This document shows positions 29,901 through 32,490 of a DNA stretch of 64,000 nucleotides, in pieces. A program made the translations under genes and the position numbers. This DNA is from Planctomycetota bacterium (GTDB lineage Bacteria; Planctomycetota; J058): NCBI GenBank assembly GCA_023954375.1, contig JAMLIC010000041.1, forward strand, positions 1 to 64,000, written 5' to 3'. Under the pieces are notes generated by a model, which saw nothing but the letters and a program-made list of their open reading frames with translations, was not told where the DNA came from and searched no databases. Within the stretch, counting starts at the first letter, position 1, and each line of letters opens with the position of its first letter.

Positions 29901-31102
29901 TGCGTCGCACCCGCGGGCACGGGCGGCGCCCGGAGGCCCTGTGCGCCGAAGGGATTGATGGTGAGCGGAACCTGCCGCGGGAGGTCGCGGGTGGTCGCGA
30001 CCGTGAGCGACTGCCCCTGCACGAAGGTCGTCGCCCGGTTTTGCAGGTCAGGCGGCGGAGGCGGCGGTGCGAAGCTGACCACGAAGTTCCCAATGTTCCC
30101 CGGCGGGAGGAAGGCGCCCGTGCGGGTCCACGTGACCGTTCGCGCGGTCGGGTCGATGACCCCGCTCGAAAAGCCCACTGGTTGCGTGGTCGACGACCCA
30201 GTGCCCGCGTTGAGCGTCCAGTCTCCGGGGAAGGTCACGACGACCGTATCGCCAGTGGCGATCCCCGAGGTCACAGTCACAGCGTTGATGTTGAAGGTGT
30301 TCGTGATCTGTCCCGCCGTCCGGGCGGCCGGGTCGGGGGTGAAGCTGACGAGCTCCTGCTGCTGCCAAGTGATGCGCTTGTCGGCGAAGCTGCTGATGGC
30401 TCCATCCGTCAGCCGCACCGCGATCGGGCCTTCCGCGCAGTTGTTGGCGACGATCAGCGTCGCCTCTCCGCCCAGGAACGTAACCCCGGCCGGGTTGGGA
30501 GAGCCGAGCCCAGGGGTGGTCAGATCGTTCTGGCGAAAGCTCACGCCCGGAGTCCCGACGTACGTCGTGATCAGGTTCCCGAACCGGTCCTCCGCGCGGC
30601 AGGTGATCGTCGTCGCCGCGCCCACGTTGGGCGTGGTCGACCCCGTGACGAGCATGGAGAAGTGGTCCAGCGGCCCCGCCGTGAACGTCAAGGCCACCAC
30701 CTCGGTCGGGGCGAACGTGTCGCCGGTCGAGGCGAGCGTGATGTTCGTCGCACCCGTCTGGGTGGACGAGACGACCAGGAAGCCGGTCTGGCCGTCCAAG
30801 AGCGGGGTGGTGACCCCGTTCGTGAAGCTGAGCCCAGTCGTCGACGCCGAACCGCTCGGGGTGATGAACGTCCAGGTCAGCGGGAAGTTCGACGAGGTCG
30901 CCGTGAACGCCCCCGCTGGCATGCCGTCACCCGTGCCAGCGCTGTCGGAGAGGGTAATGACGATCGGATCGCCGACCGCGGCGCTGCCGACGGTCGGCGT
31001 GACGGTGATGATGTCTTGCCCCGACGCTGCCTGCGCGCCTCCTAGGGCACACAACACGAGAGCGGTCGCCCGGAGAGACGCGGTGCTCCTCGCGCGGCCC
31101 AT
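11807..31102 (-). CDS. Giant (~6431-residue) secreted multi-repeat surface protein
   Basis: The gene is 19.3 kb and in frame throughout. ATG 31102 has a GGAGG ribosome-binding site six bases away, and the next 28 residues form a Sec signal peptide (ASLRATALVLCALGGAQA). In order: about a dozen ~150-residue adhesion-type repeats (LPADGTLELTF...NPAAAASNYTIDLQTRDA pattern) to about residue 2490; many Ig/filamin-like domains with 'DAAGN', 'DRYGN' or 'DVSGN' motifs to about residue 5180; a section with shared modules and a DTDGDGNVD calcium-type loop; five or more PKD domains (DGTQSLDP, DGSSSVS); and a tail of SSGGC, a hydrophobic LALLLLASLLVAA stretch and RGGRR. The tail resembles MYXO-CTERM-like sorting signals. 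Expected mass is around 650 kDa. It is probably an adhesin, stalk or matrix protein of the cell surface. The 5' ~2.5 kb is visibly less GC-rich than the rest. Confidence 0.92.
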   Translation of the reverse strand: MGRARSTASLRATALVLCALGGAQAASGQDIITVTPTVGSAAVGDPIVITLSDSAGTGDGMPAGAFTATSSNFPLTWTFITPSGSASTTGLSFTNGVTTPLLDGQTGFLVVSSTQTGATNITLASTGDTFAPTEVVALTFTAGPLDHFSMLVTGSTTPNVGAATTITCRAEDRFGNLITTYVGTPGVSFRQNDLTTPGLGSPNPAGVTFLGGEATLIVANNCAEGPIAVRLTDGAISSFADKRITWQQQELVSFTPDPAARTAGQITNTFNINAVTVTSGIATGDTVVVTFPGDWTLNAGTGSSTTQPVGFSSGVIDPTARTVTWTRTGAFLPPGNIGNFVVSFAPPPPPPDLQNRATTFVQGQSLTVATTRDLPRQVPLTINPFGAQGLRAPPVPAGATQNANARVLLSIDSSPVFRRTYQTTGASASTPIPTYTFTFRTTTGLPADGTLELTFDNRANTFGLGTASVTGWSGIDGGFTTTVDDSAKKIYLVRDGTGTATPGGRTMVVSISNMRNPAAAASNYTIDLQTRDAPFTGSQVGTNVLDSTGTNRPHMNLPQGPTFVNNTTSLDFKAEVSSNEIGLTVTAGGTYPNLPKGASVTFSLTGTQGFTLDGGDKFVIAFPPFGPDFGHLGGGFTITSAPGVNNYNTPAGSAPAPVALFGSSTPNAVVYTANGNNRTMASPLALTVTLPDYEIRGARIFIFHNITRTNNSNNLKCYAASPTFNVVDTGNLVVTGDPASLNGTDRVGTVPTHTPIQYDVEFTHTQSINTNFFIDVTTAIEDSIWTYSAATNTTLRSLSLSGIVFGATYGVGGAGTNTNADGQVTLRYVRGGSVAADAIEVRNGGTLLASGTVGTTSGLGYVNLVANGASGVNGSVVIARNLRGAANEDITATPVPVTFDNLANVKPHSLRLDASGRMVFRFQNTGAALAGGATQRRIRFAGNFPTSATTTSTLPGSAGVTVQLLNTTPATIEGPTTAPLTIAGQALQGPGTSNAPRATLSATRTYEAVATTTFELSTHSQVPPNGAIVVSMPSGFVLHAGLTGTWRTDPRSSVTTPPVYLDPDAAQAAIRQAAQGALVTADFEVNGQDLIIRNTGTTPVEAGFHRITLTGAISANPPLPGDYVATISTTAGDGPTPAQAITIQGHTVASTDPILVPSLTQGATGTGASTTYVVQFVTKSDIPDDGVVRLQLFDPTGTIDLSAISAASGGNTSWASSNGAQVIGNFSIAKSAPGTADPIITITRTAGTGNILTPGTMTLTFTNAIANPRRGNRDLPVQVETRTAGATTIDQSAQTASAANMVRTTGGAVTGVTLVNLSNPLAGAAGASYRVTFNTQSRLPGLGGTTGGRIIVTFPGNTDVSSAGLTVNTAPAGGFTPTVSGAGNVLTITHGGATDVAHGAWDLTVTGVRNASQAQTFDPASGLRVHTLDDQASGYAALDAQAGAGVTLTGGDLTNVALSSPLPPPGAPRPVVTAGSSATTYTFDFRLNADVVTGNAIEVTFPLGFNVSNVSTTPGTHVVLSTAAAGGGPYTPTTNYTVSLLPDNLTVRLVATATIDAATTPFLRLALSNVRNTTVVATHQVAAVRTLNTGNGVTVDAWPSGTLPQVDVDGAGFAASSVTYAVAPAAADQQSSTHTFTFQMGSTLPANGLVTLFFEDAEVKLANSLTAASTFTGGAGEAITWAGIDGGYRIRAIQRSTSAGVSRTGLVLERDPLLGANGDTSPVRHAIQLVDVVTNTSLKGDTRYRIEAFRNPATSLRPRLRTFGASGRLTLVSTSIAAGQVFDGTDLTGAIYLEVTGTAGNRTITAYRDQGRDASAQIGQVVGVADTQAGVTIPCTVPGAFDIVVDVNALTGGEVDVLETLWRIDPPQLTGADENRSGPATIVESSPQSLADAVSPPAKGAASTHTITFSTPVIVRGSPAHVIRVQLQKGNAQTSPFSFANVAADPATNLTWTVNAATVPNADLQVLLDPGNAVDGSILWIRYIGAADLPAGNHSLTLRQVVNSNDEGTDFFATVSMYRQSSGGPPAVLAAGDRVLAETNTPNFSLSGAQLTNVTASPTETRAAQPSGYTLQFRSLTQIPSDGQVRVVFPRSPLDNSVTFDLSALDSQVLGGAVGLWEVDLGAGFVPLSGAVMRLDPADGSDSTLVISRKDGVGVLGDGITPILHRITIAAAAGAVNVDTKGSYALAMSTHSYGGADQTPGSIIEGPNDSSPPFNLVGDQATVTTVVLNPAGSGAAGAQHTVTFTTSTRLPADARLVFTYDAGADAWANGAPGFDAGASSPGLNLTNFSFAAGVLSCQRDNLGSSLPPGTYFVALTGFTNSTNRHRQHQVTVETRDALNVPIDAAPAVPGTFPPRFIVQPGQVANVLVVPSPATAGNTDATHPIDLTTTSAIAQDARLLVRYSDPGFDLSAVGDFSLTGVGNPALITLEQGTSDGRAVIALNLPADLAPATRTLTLRHVRNTANAASNHTVKVVVLAPGAAVAVNNEPFGAQGNGDTITLASVNGQPPVVVPGSVTVSTGVAFVIDEVAGTITFPNGSAAGTVSYQRYPEVVAAGIGSPVPVDLGGTSAQFAITGGPATQVRFENVTVGSVRNRLAWPNTFRIQLLDAAGNETTNTGGQPIDVSFTSAQTGAGATLQWDGGVPQIPTSAISATGQVVLDLMSFRGRLTGVEAAPGFNTANITLTATIGGTPLTLAGAAGSNVVKVIPGNFTQVAWPASVGQQTVDAPFTGSLLLQAVDADGNRPPTPGTTPNLRVLPRTGPTTGAADEVARGSIINLGGGGDQIDGAQLDTGAGTFNLVGTAARFVGPAGDAFFHVHRASDDGHVTTVDTTNFQPTPPLQVTFAAGQAARVEWTLASAFGRRVSGSAPATSIPAGSYSFTVALNGDNPAPTASMVVGAITSDGPAIAAALQTAIRQMTASSAPLQKAYSQARVAFSGNRYVVVSGVDATAGASTVGSFVDVSGPTTLMDALKLVDGQGSAATAGDPAAIYRIDGLFPTGAAVELLDAGGNPTTNIGSPARFLRIRVASTFNPGFDRPRLSYEAPAATPVPDVMVEATPDVDYVDLLPPGATTNLGNVLRYGGGHNNGRPMRLSVRVASQDGANSPRAVQSATGTPLVITKTAAGADWTPGDLVGKTILFTGDGPAVGRRAVIAANTATTITITEPLAPAVRVLTGTVNVVNGSSTVTGAGTSFQSDLLQGHWIEFSSEPGVFYVVQTVTSNTELTLTFAYNGTNDGAATVTRGGAPGAGNTFEVLTLAELPLVSSQVDGVDNTVVFTPAKVSRVTLQGFTTFRVAQPSTGSAQAQDRYGNPTNDVGAGAVFGLATSPTPVGAPFSATNLLTGLPDGGGTSATSARFTNGVATISPEYRGAALADGSQTITIGVTVDGAPVTVQGATYNVDAGDPLHVEWVGLNGRILHAGRPLNDSAAPTGLGPAGVGPWQLRLFDAAGNAVEASDVPAVTGGIRVDVVSDVDFPKLDALADPSQSDAVAFGAGGTNLLQSAAFTGNTANIANMRFNGRSSQNNGQSLRAVLVSTGGVETNLIPVTLAPPANPVANPAFTVRPGALAHFHWALSNTLVQQPSQPLDPLGTYEVHAHDAFHNRLGAAGETYEARPNTPIAGSGFDLTTHAGTTPELVYVMPINPSDPGCRLNFGATDPGAGAPLLGRVRLDKGGAGAFAWSNGTFRLGPSPQADLRYFGINGDVQLQVDVSRVTPGRTIGALAGTVAVTNGSNVVDGAATQFTTQVVVGERIEFASQPGTLYEVASISGDLQLVLTSNYTGTTNLNTTGTTLRPILGSVTNAANPGGATTTDNIRIGAGAVDHFWFQDATALVRWDVGQTNDTAWNANSAGSQLVARDVAGNTINTYTTEGEDVRLITYAHHMQGTATAYDGTTFVLTYTGMPTAAVTPDNVILVNRRTGAVAKVVGINGQAITLEAPGFRFGANADNTLVLNTDVLDVLVRLDPLTWRFSVGDNVANTNRNGGVNNDQPHILRTQFTAAGGTFSINSTLGGAANGWRWTGQIPAGGTIIFRPVINTGLGQFEHRGVRVGSGGPGLPARGGVEVPIGPGTVTAFQWSVAGVQQNGAPFAGTNTLTAVDVSGNVNTTFNGTTNLTVSVAAASRVPTVGTLLVEGPASSTTFTTNDPAVTAAVVGRTVHLFDNGGTFKTDAVIVAYDSVTRVVTTTDIAPLAYVAGGTPDRFAIDPFPPGNAPTLTPTQITGAGWTNGVANLSAGGLGLTYRGVANGLQVTVTATSGSVTATSGPITLNPGAGTKVALLYRGLGLGVPDELLVEGTPNGAGGNPSIVQAIVNPAIAPNQALAGTVVVLDANNNRLTSVAGSTASVLSTDPFGTQGPQGQAWDGTGRVQFSVQGRTVTGLTAPPATRATPASWSLQVSNTGGFATPAGVATRTFRVVTDGVKRVEYIFDHADAATGTFGVGDTGTATTLQVGAGTPFSADMVGMVLVNTTNGGAYGRITAATTTQLTFNALQGADPTRAQLWLAGDSWRVVPMYRIDGMTSSTPGSPGVEGSTNTRVLTVGTAVNGRVLLLDSGNNVTAGPGGDNVTVNTTDPFDVHPSGTFVNGVFSFALTARQAAHNTGQPPLPRDENDLNVILNHTVSIAPTGASFGGGGVTQQGASNYQAVPGAAAGVVLVVAPPSQRIRRGDATTPLSGTPPLQTAGAGFLVRAYVVDQHNNPVDYTGQISFSLPGGGTAGPFAVTEGDTGNVSFLTLNRSGHFLQITPQNPVPNLTTPTLRPTDRFDVKPGAPAHGIVYVSVATGGGGVETLNAGQSAVGDPPGSLTLSGGTLRATAGEDNVTITVAVTDALSNPVLLHEMQPAGDRRARITTSDPNNSVFEYDFTGSTAFFQPTHTYGGFPAAGTPMATATLARTITLTRAQLQHVLDIEPASLTDDLPGAITAHRSRPIRIDPAAVAKAVIVLPGQTLNTGAKTGQPVFQGSPQDQVEGVEFPVRVFAVDAFHNIQYGDSTSTLDTLVTDEGTNYVGGLGFRLSAEGAATLVNSGQLEFTDLNGLVIAQLPFANASTGADVASRIRQAVREQTIATSEATIRFDAFFLPEFSRYLLVSGAATKPAQPTSRVAMGAATTAGLQLVGAGSNGRDGAVSPAPVGGVDFASGVLAFTVRHAVAADIHFLDASLTINGGTVTARSENYRVLEPDFAIASVTMLDDGAGKIDRARLVFTLGADPNSIAGAAGQFELTQTRGGQTVTLRGSSASLLSTVVSNDTIDVLFNGKLPTTSVDGLTLTYTRPLSGGLRGDPNTGGRPLDTVTRTNVNGQGEIRDGAVPALVNVTREDTDGDGNVDLMRFVFSEDVGLGAGAGFHKGAFGAGDVTTAAVNDGFLISIDGEAPQAIALGDVQTGTSIAAAIQAGVRGLTAANPLKQRAYDNFTATYDARTGRFLLRSGVGLQHDGARLVLDWASSRVVVTPQGGNNGAAHLGLGAAGFERQGFGDAQAGFAVSTVGPPMEVVAGTSDQLRLQLSGDTPRLFSLSITVTPGTTPSIDDRGRAIAERLQTVVRQIVSQSPSLQPAYSGFTALWDAPRQQLVLIAGNADPSSRVEVLATGTPQDASANLGLDNATSHQGSALSSGQARPLDDLIVLSQDGVLNLLAGRTHSDVVVSGGRIDVRLTNVPGAGTAMPRFAWIDAGDGGFVQDRAAAPRALPESTNVSDLSARFAVVLDDDGTVDGVLRAAPGDVLLDASQSLPPLLTTGGRVRYRWEQTGTTDPGTLTIDNGDGNPPGQTTADHTSPLARILGVTAPGDYNLRLIVTVVDDAGDPLPNAFTDGQGQVVRDFRVRITDEPPIAIIAGPNPLVVNGPVRLDGTQSLDPNGGTLNYLWTAARADGTTVVTAFDDASLASPMFSPPEQGVFTIRLYVATAPAIPTTASPSTTRLVSNGVGVPYADPGPDLTGRARQPVVIDASLSQPPGSLTFQWSTVASPTPVPLSVSGATVQFTPPVPGLYRLRLVVRGAGGVESAPRDVSVMVVDDLVPSPRAAPVARPRLVGHRRAVFLAQAPASAPTTVVLDDGQEKALEAYLAPADPAPSSTGLVSFEVIAGGAVVAKGYVRPPAGRDVARLRLPDGTSAAVIGFARSGDTVMLDGTQSQSTTSVISEYTWRQVGGPFAFTSRKGGVFAVTVVTGLYELELTVEDSAGLASRPAALKLPVLPQSSDGQGPPAAVATAPARAAAGQSVQLDGSSSVSRAPGTVTYRWEQVLGPPCALSGETSASATASPQAPGVYAFRLRVVDANGVADVTEVAFGVDDAAFQAPVVTVSGPTTIALAPGVQEAETTLSAAASTTGGGTVRYLWTQLDGSPVFLDTTAGDAQPRLRLRAPGWYRFAVRAVVRDQSGAIVTASAPATAALLVTGGQDMALVDGAFQKKSSGGCALAAGRGGPGRGGLALLLLASLLVAARGGRRA
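11955..14015 (-). repeat. PKD-type domain array (five or more) in the giant protein
   Basis: Successive ~85-95-residue beta domains with the PKD motifs 'V.LDGTQSLDP', 'Y.W' and a terminal 'G.Y.LRLVV.D': for example VRLDGTQSLDPNGGTLNYLW, VIDASLSQPPGSLTFQW, VMLDGTQSQS, VQLDGSSSVSRAPGTVTYRW and TTLSAAASTTGGGTVRYLW. PKD domains are extracellular and often bind surfaces or polysaccharide. Borders are approximate. Confidence 0.8.
14370..14650 (-). repeat. Shared ~85-residue module, giant protein copy 4
   Basis: LRLQLSGDTPRLFSLSITV, then IAERLQTVVRQIV, then LQPAYSGFTALWD and QLVLIAGNADPSSRVEVL. Same strand-helix-strand order as the other copies; it follows copy 3 after a short linker. Borders approximate. 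Confidence 0.6.
14800..15055 (-). repeat. Shared ~85-residue module, giant protein copy 3
   Basis: FLISIDGEAPQAIALGDV, then SIAAAIQAGVRGL, then KQRAYDNFTATYDARTGRF and LLRSGVGLQHDGARLVL. This is the clearest copy. Borders approximate. Confidence 0.62.
15815..16065 (-). repeat. Shared ~85-residue module, giant protein copy 2
   Basis: LEFTDLNGLVIAQLPFANA, then DVASRIRQAVREQ, then IRFDAFFLPEFSRYLLVSGA and SRVAMG. It keeps the IRQAVR helix and the Y-LLVSG strand. Borders approximate. Confidence 0.58.
19725..19955 (-). repeat. 'GTVxVTNGSxxVxGxxTxF' module, copy A
   Basis: LAGTVAVTNGSNVVDGAAT, QFTTQVVVGERIEFASQPG, TLYEVASISGDLQLVLTSNYTG: a ~65-residue beta module. A second copy lies at 21385-21595. 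Similar modules are known from phage and secreted proteins. Confidence 0.6.
21385..21595 (-). repeat. 'GTVxVTNGSxxVxGxxTxF' module, copy B
   Basis: TGTVNVVNGSSTVTGAGT, SFQSDLLQGHWIEFSSEPG, VFYVVQTVTSNTELTLTFAYNG: closely parallels copy A in length and order, pointing to duplication within the gene or a mobile coding module. Confidence 0.6.
22215..22490 (-). repeat. Shared ~85-residue module, giant protein copy 1
   Basis: FTVALNGDNPAPTASMVVG, then AIAAALQTAIRQM, then LQKAYSQARVAFSGNRYVVV and SGVDATAGASTVGSFV. It is about 6 kb of coding sequence away from copies 2-4. Borders approximate. Confidence 0.6.
23640..30365 (-). repeat. Tandem ~150-residue adhesion-type repeats in the giant protein
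   Basis: About twelve diverged repeats share an opening 'A..TY.F.F.T...LP..G', a strand such as VRLQLFDPTGTIDLSAI or LELTFDNRANTFGLGTASV, a 'V.R..GTG....G' segment and a closing 'T.SN.RNP..A..YTI.L.TRDA' segment. Examples start near residues IPTYTFTFRTTTGLPADG, STTYVVQFVTKSDIPDDG, ASYRVTFNTQSRLPG, STHTFTFQMGSTLPANG and AQHTVTFTTSTRLPADA. The design is that of bacterial and archaeal surface-layer or adhesin repeats. The exact repeat number is uncertain. Confidence 0.7.
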
Positions 31103-31944
31103 CACGACCTCCGCTCCTGGCCGGCCGCCTTGACCTCGAAGGAGGCCGACTCGCAATGCATCGGGAGCCCACGCAAGCCGACCCGGGCGTCAAGCGCGGG
31201 AGACGTGGCCACTACGTCGAGAGTGACCTCGCCCACCAAAGTCAGATCCACGACCGAGCCGTCGACGCCGATGCGCACGACGCGAGGGCAGCCGAACTGC
31301 GCCGGCGCTCCATCGCGCAGGGGAACGATGCGCACGGCGAACGGTACGCCCGGCTCCTGAACCTCCGGCGTCCCGACGGCCAGGCCGCCCTCGAGGCGCT
31401 GGCCAGGCAAGAGCAACACGACCCCGTCCGGCGGCGCGAGCCACGCGAGCTCCACCTCGGCGACCACGGCGTCGTCGTAGGAGATCGAGAGGCGTCCCTC
31501 GACGGGTCGGGTGGCCGTCAGCGGGAGGGCCAGGGTCCCGTTGGCGTCGAACGAGGCACCCGCCAGCAGTTCGCGGGCGTCACCGCCCGGGCGCGCGACG
31601 CCGCCCATCTCGAGCGTCTCGACCACCGGGCCACGAAGGAGCAGCCCCTCGGGGAGCGTCGCCGAGCTCACGGGAGCGCCCGAAGCCAGGTCACGTGCCT
31701 CGAGTAGGAGGACCAGCGGCAAGCCGGCGTCCGTGCGAGTTGGCAGCGCGCGCGCCGAGAGCGCGAAGGGCAAGGTCGGCCGCGGGAGGCGCGGCGTTTC
31801 GGCCACGGCTCCTGGCGGCTCTTCAGCCCCCCCCGGCTCCCGACCGAAGAAGGACCAGACGCCGAGGCCGCCGAGGAGGCCGACGGCCACGAAGATGGTC
31901 AGTACAGACCGAGCGGGCTGGCCGCTGCGGGCGTCGTCGCTCAC
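31102..31944 (-). CDS. Single-pass membrane protein, first gene of the giant-protein operon
   Basis: A 280-residue protein of unknown family. It has a short polar N-terminus (SDDARSGQPARS), one membrane helix (VLTIFVAVGLLGGLGVWSFF, residues ~14-33), a Pro-rich linker, and then a ~220-residue beta-rich domain with repeated short strands (for example GRLSISYDDAVVAEVEL and VVDLTLVGEVTLDVVATS), presumably in the periplasm. Two Cys residues near the C-terminus (QFGCPRVV, MHCESAS) could form a disulfide. GTG 31944 is chosen because a GGGGGGAG ribosome-binding site precedes it by 3-4 bases; the frame upstream is intergenic in composition. The TGA shares one base with the ATG of the giant gene (TGATG). 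It may anchor or guide export or assembly of the giant protein; no motif proves this. Confidence 0.8.
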   Translation of the reverse strand: MSDDARSGQPARSVLTIFVAVGLLGGLGVWSFFGREPGGAEEPPGAVAETPRLPRPTLPFALSARALPTRTDAGLPLVLLLEARDLASGAPVSSATLPEGLLLRGPVVETLEMGGVARPGGDARELLAGASFDANGTLALPLTATRPVEGRLSISYDDAVVAEVELAWLAPPDGVVLLLPGQRLEGGLAVGTPEVQEPGVPFAVRIVPLRDGAPAQFGCPRVVRIGVDGSVVDLTLVGEVTLDVVATSPALDARVGLRGLPMHCESASFEVKAAGQERRS

Positions 31945-31995
31945 GATCTCCCCCCCCCTTCGACGGAACTCGAAGCCCCGCCTCGGGCCGCGGAC

Positions 31996-32024
31996 GTGAT
32001 AGCACCGGGCCCGGACCAAATCAA
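31996..32024 (-). promoter_or_regulatory. Sigma-70-type promoter for the giant-protein operon
   Basis: On the minus strand, TTGATT (32024-32019) is followed after exactly 17 bases by TATCAC (32001-31996). Transcription would begin about position 31989, giving a ~45-base leader before the GTG at 31944. It lies in an AT-richer stretch than its surroundings. Confidence 0.6.
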
Positions 32025-32474
32025 CAAATCCCGTGCCCCCGGGGGGTTGTGGTCCGGACGCTTGACGGCGTCGAGCGATGTGGTTGGCGCTCGCGGCGCC
32101 CGGGAGCGAAGGTTCCAGAGTGAAACCCGGTGAGGGTGCAGAATCCGCCCTCGCCCACCCGTCGACCGAGGCAAGCCTCACGCCCTGACCGGTCGAGGCG
32201 AGCACGAGGCGGGGGCTACCCCCGGTGCGGCAAGGAGTTCGACCGAGTTGCTCCTCACGCATGGAGAGCAGCGGCGGCGCCTCCTTGCCGGCCCCACCTC
32301 GCGATCGTCACCCGCGCCTCCCATGCAGCCGGCCATGTCAAGGGGTTCGGCATGTGTTCGCCGCGACATCTCGCGCGAGCTCGTGACACGGCTCCTTGGC
32401 ACGAACGACCCGGCATGACGAAGCGGCGACCCCTGACTGATCGCCTGTCACCCGCCTCATGGTGCAGGCTCTGG
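32025..32474. other. Divergent intergenic region (~450 bases)
   Basis: It lies between the promoter of the giant-protein operon and the glycosyltransferase gene. GC content is lower than in the genes and no protein-like frame is convincing. It holds a TTGACG hexamer at 32052-32057 with no matching -10 box, but no clear hairpin, repeat or RNA gene was recognised. Confidence 0.5.
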
Positions 32475-32480
32475 TACACT
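32475..32480 (+). promoter_or_regulatory. -10 element immediately before the TMTC-like gene
   Basis: TACACT, preceded by TG and one base (extended -10 form), ends 10 bases before the GTG at 32491. There is no ribosome-binding site between, so the transcript may be leaderless. Confidence 0.45.
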
Positions 32481-32490
32481 CGTCCGCCCC

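Noticed and set aside
31102-32262. A longer N-terminus for the membrane protein, starting near 32262
   Set aside because: The extra 106 codons lie in the promoter region, lack protein-like composition and would place the membrane helix far inside; GTG 31944 has a strong ribosome-binding site.
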